A stretch of 7,492 bases of DNA. Source: an uncultured Holophagaceae bacterium. GTDB taxonomy: Bacteria > Acidobacteriota > Holophagae > Holophagales > Holophagaceae. Under the pieces are notes generated by a model. That model did no database searches. It had not been told where the DNA came from and was given only the letters and a program-made list of their open reading frames with translations. The position numbers and the translations under genes are program-made. The stretch lies in the NCBI GenBank assembly GCA_903927605.1, contig CAIYNT010000064.1, positions 1 through 7,492 on the forward strand. The letters run 5' to 3'. Numbering within the stretch: position 1 is the first letter of the stretch; every line of letters starts with the position of its first letter. This document shows positions 7,254-7,492 of this stretch, in pieces.

Positions 7254-7381
7254 CCTCAGCGGTAGGCCCTCACCTGGTCGATGCCCAGCTTCTTCATGCG
7301 GCTCTGCAAGGTGGTGGGTTTCATACCAAGTAGCGTTCAATAAATTAAAATATCCCGATTATCGGCCAGCTTCAGCCTGAA
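7239..7381 (+). repeat. 11-bp direct repeat flanking the regulator remnant
   Basis: TTCAGCCTGAA occurs at 7239-7249, in the last codons of the DUF748 gene, and again at 7371-7381, beyond the truncated regulator. Each copy is itself a small inverted repeat (TTCA-GCC-TGAA). The copies bracket the remnant and the AT-rich junction, but one copy is inside conserved coding sequence, so coincidence is quite possible. Confidence 0.3.
7256..7336 (-). pseudogene. Truncated C-terminal Fis-type helix-turn-helix of an NtrC-class (sigma-54) regulator
   Basis: On the minus strand the frame from 7336 reads T-LLGMKPTTLQSRMKKLGI-DQVRAYR and stops at TGA 7258-7256. The LLGMKPTTLQSRMKKLGI stretch is the recognition-helix end of the Fis-type DNA-binding domain found at the C-terminus of sigma-54-dependent activators such as FhlA- and NtrC-class proteins. 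Such proteins normally have another 300 or more residues upstream (AAA+ domain), ending in a helix of the type A-x-LLGM. Here the homology ends right before LLG, and an in-frame TGA at 7339-7337 precedes it. The gene has therefore lost everything except its last 25 or so codons. It is convergent with the DUF748 gene, with 2 nt between the stop codons. The remnant itself appears undecayed, which suggests a recent event. Confidence 0.75.
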
Positions 7382-7492
7382 AGCGGTCCACAGATGACGC
7401 AGATGCCGCGCCCCCACCCTTGGCCTTGCTGCCCTGGGCACCCGGGCCCTGCCGGTGATCAAGGCGATTGCACAGATGGGTGCCGACACCAC
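7337..7492. other. Unassigned sequence beyond the regulator break; possible mobile-element edge
   Basis: From about 7337 the sequence changes character. An AT-rich patch (7338-7353, TTCAATAAATTAAAAT and onward) is unlike anything else in the window, and a small inverted repeat CCGAT-T-ATCGG follows at 7355-7365. The rest is GC-rich again. On the minus strand a frame is open from the window edge to the TGA at 7339-7337 and would end a protein with FRLKLADNRDILIY. On the plus strand a frame stays open to the edge from about 7398 and reads TLGLAALGTRALPVIKAIAQ near its end. Neither is recognisable. A protein ending just inside an AT-rich terminus would suit an insertion sequence, but no family can be named. 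Confidence 0.35.

Noticed and set aside
7038..7340. 100-codon minus-strand frame over the end of the DUF748 gene and the regulator remnant
   Set aside because: It reads the remnant in the wrong frame (the frame giving LLGMKPTTLQ is different) and otherwise mirrors DUF748 coding sequence.

Overview
This is a high-GC bacterial window (about 70% GC by eye in most genes) holding ordinary chromosomal genes. The AsmA-like DUF748 protein and the remnant of a Fis-type (NtrC-class) regulator suggest a Gram-negative (diderm) host. A Holophagae/Geothrix-like acidobacterium or a related high-GC lineage would fit, but that is an impression and not something the sequence proves.

Layout, left to right. The 5' end of a membrane acyltransferase gene (DUF1624, heparan-alpha-glucosaminide N-acetyltransferase-like) runs leftward off the edge (1-229, minus). 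It is divergent from a ComF-type phosphoribosyltransferase gene (406-1110, plus). A short convergent spacer with a weak terminator-like structure follows. Next come three leftward, co-directional genes in transcription order: a P-loop GTPase of the cyclic 2,3-diphosphoglycerate synthetase-like family (2895-4214), a XenA/YqjM-type old yellow enzyme (1729-2823) and a small orphan P-loop kinase (1183-1692). Gaps between them are 71 and 36 nt, and a 9-bp GC-rich hairpin sits in the first gap. A 153-nt divergent promoter region separates them from a 961-residue DUF748/AsmA-like envelope protein (4368-7253, plus).

Immediately after the DUF748 stop, on the minus strand, is a 26-codon remnant of the C-terminal Fis-type DNA-binding helix of an NtrC-class regulator. 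It is cut off abruptly at about 7334-7336. Beyond the break is an AT-rich patch and about 150 nt of unrelated sequence, which looks like the edge of an insertion or a rearrangement junction.

No evident pathway ties the genes together. The minus-strand trio may be one transcript, but its members do not form a recognised system. I found no CRISPR array, tRNA, rRNA, complete insertion sequence or convincing new system. The points most worth a second look are the truncated regulator and its junction, the possible leaderless starts of comF and the DUF748 gene, and the unknown role of the cDPG-synthetase-like GTPase.
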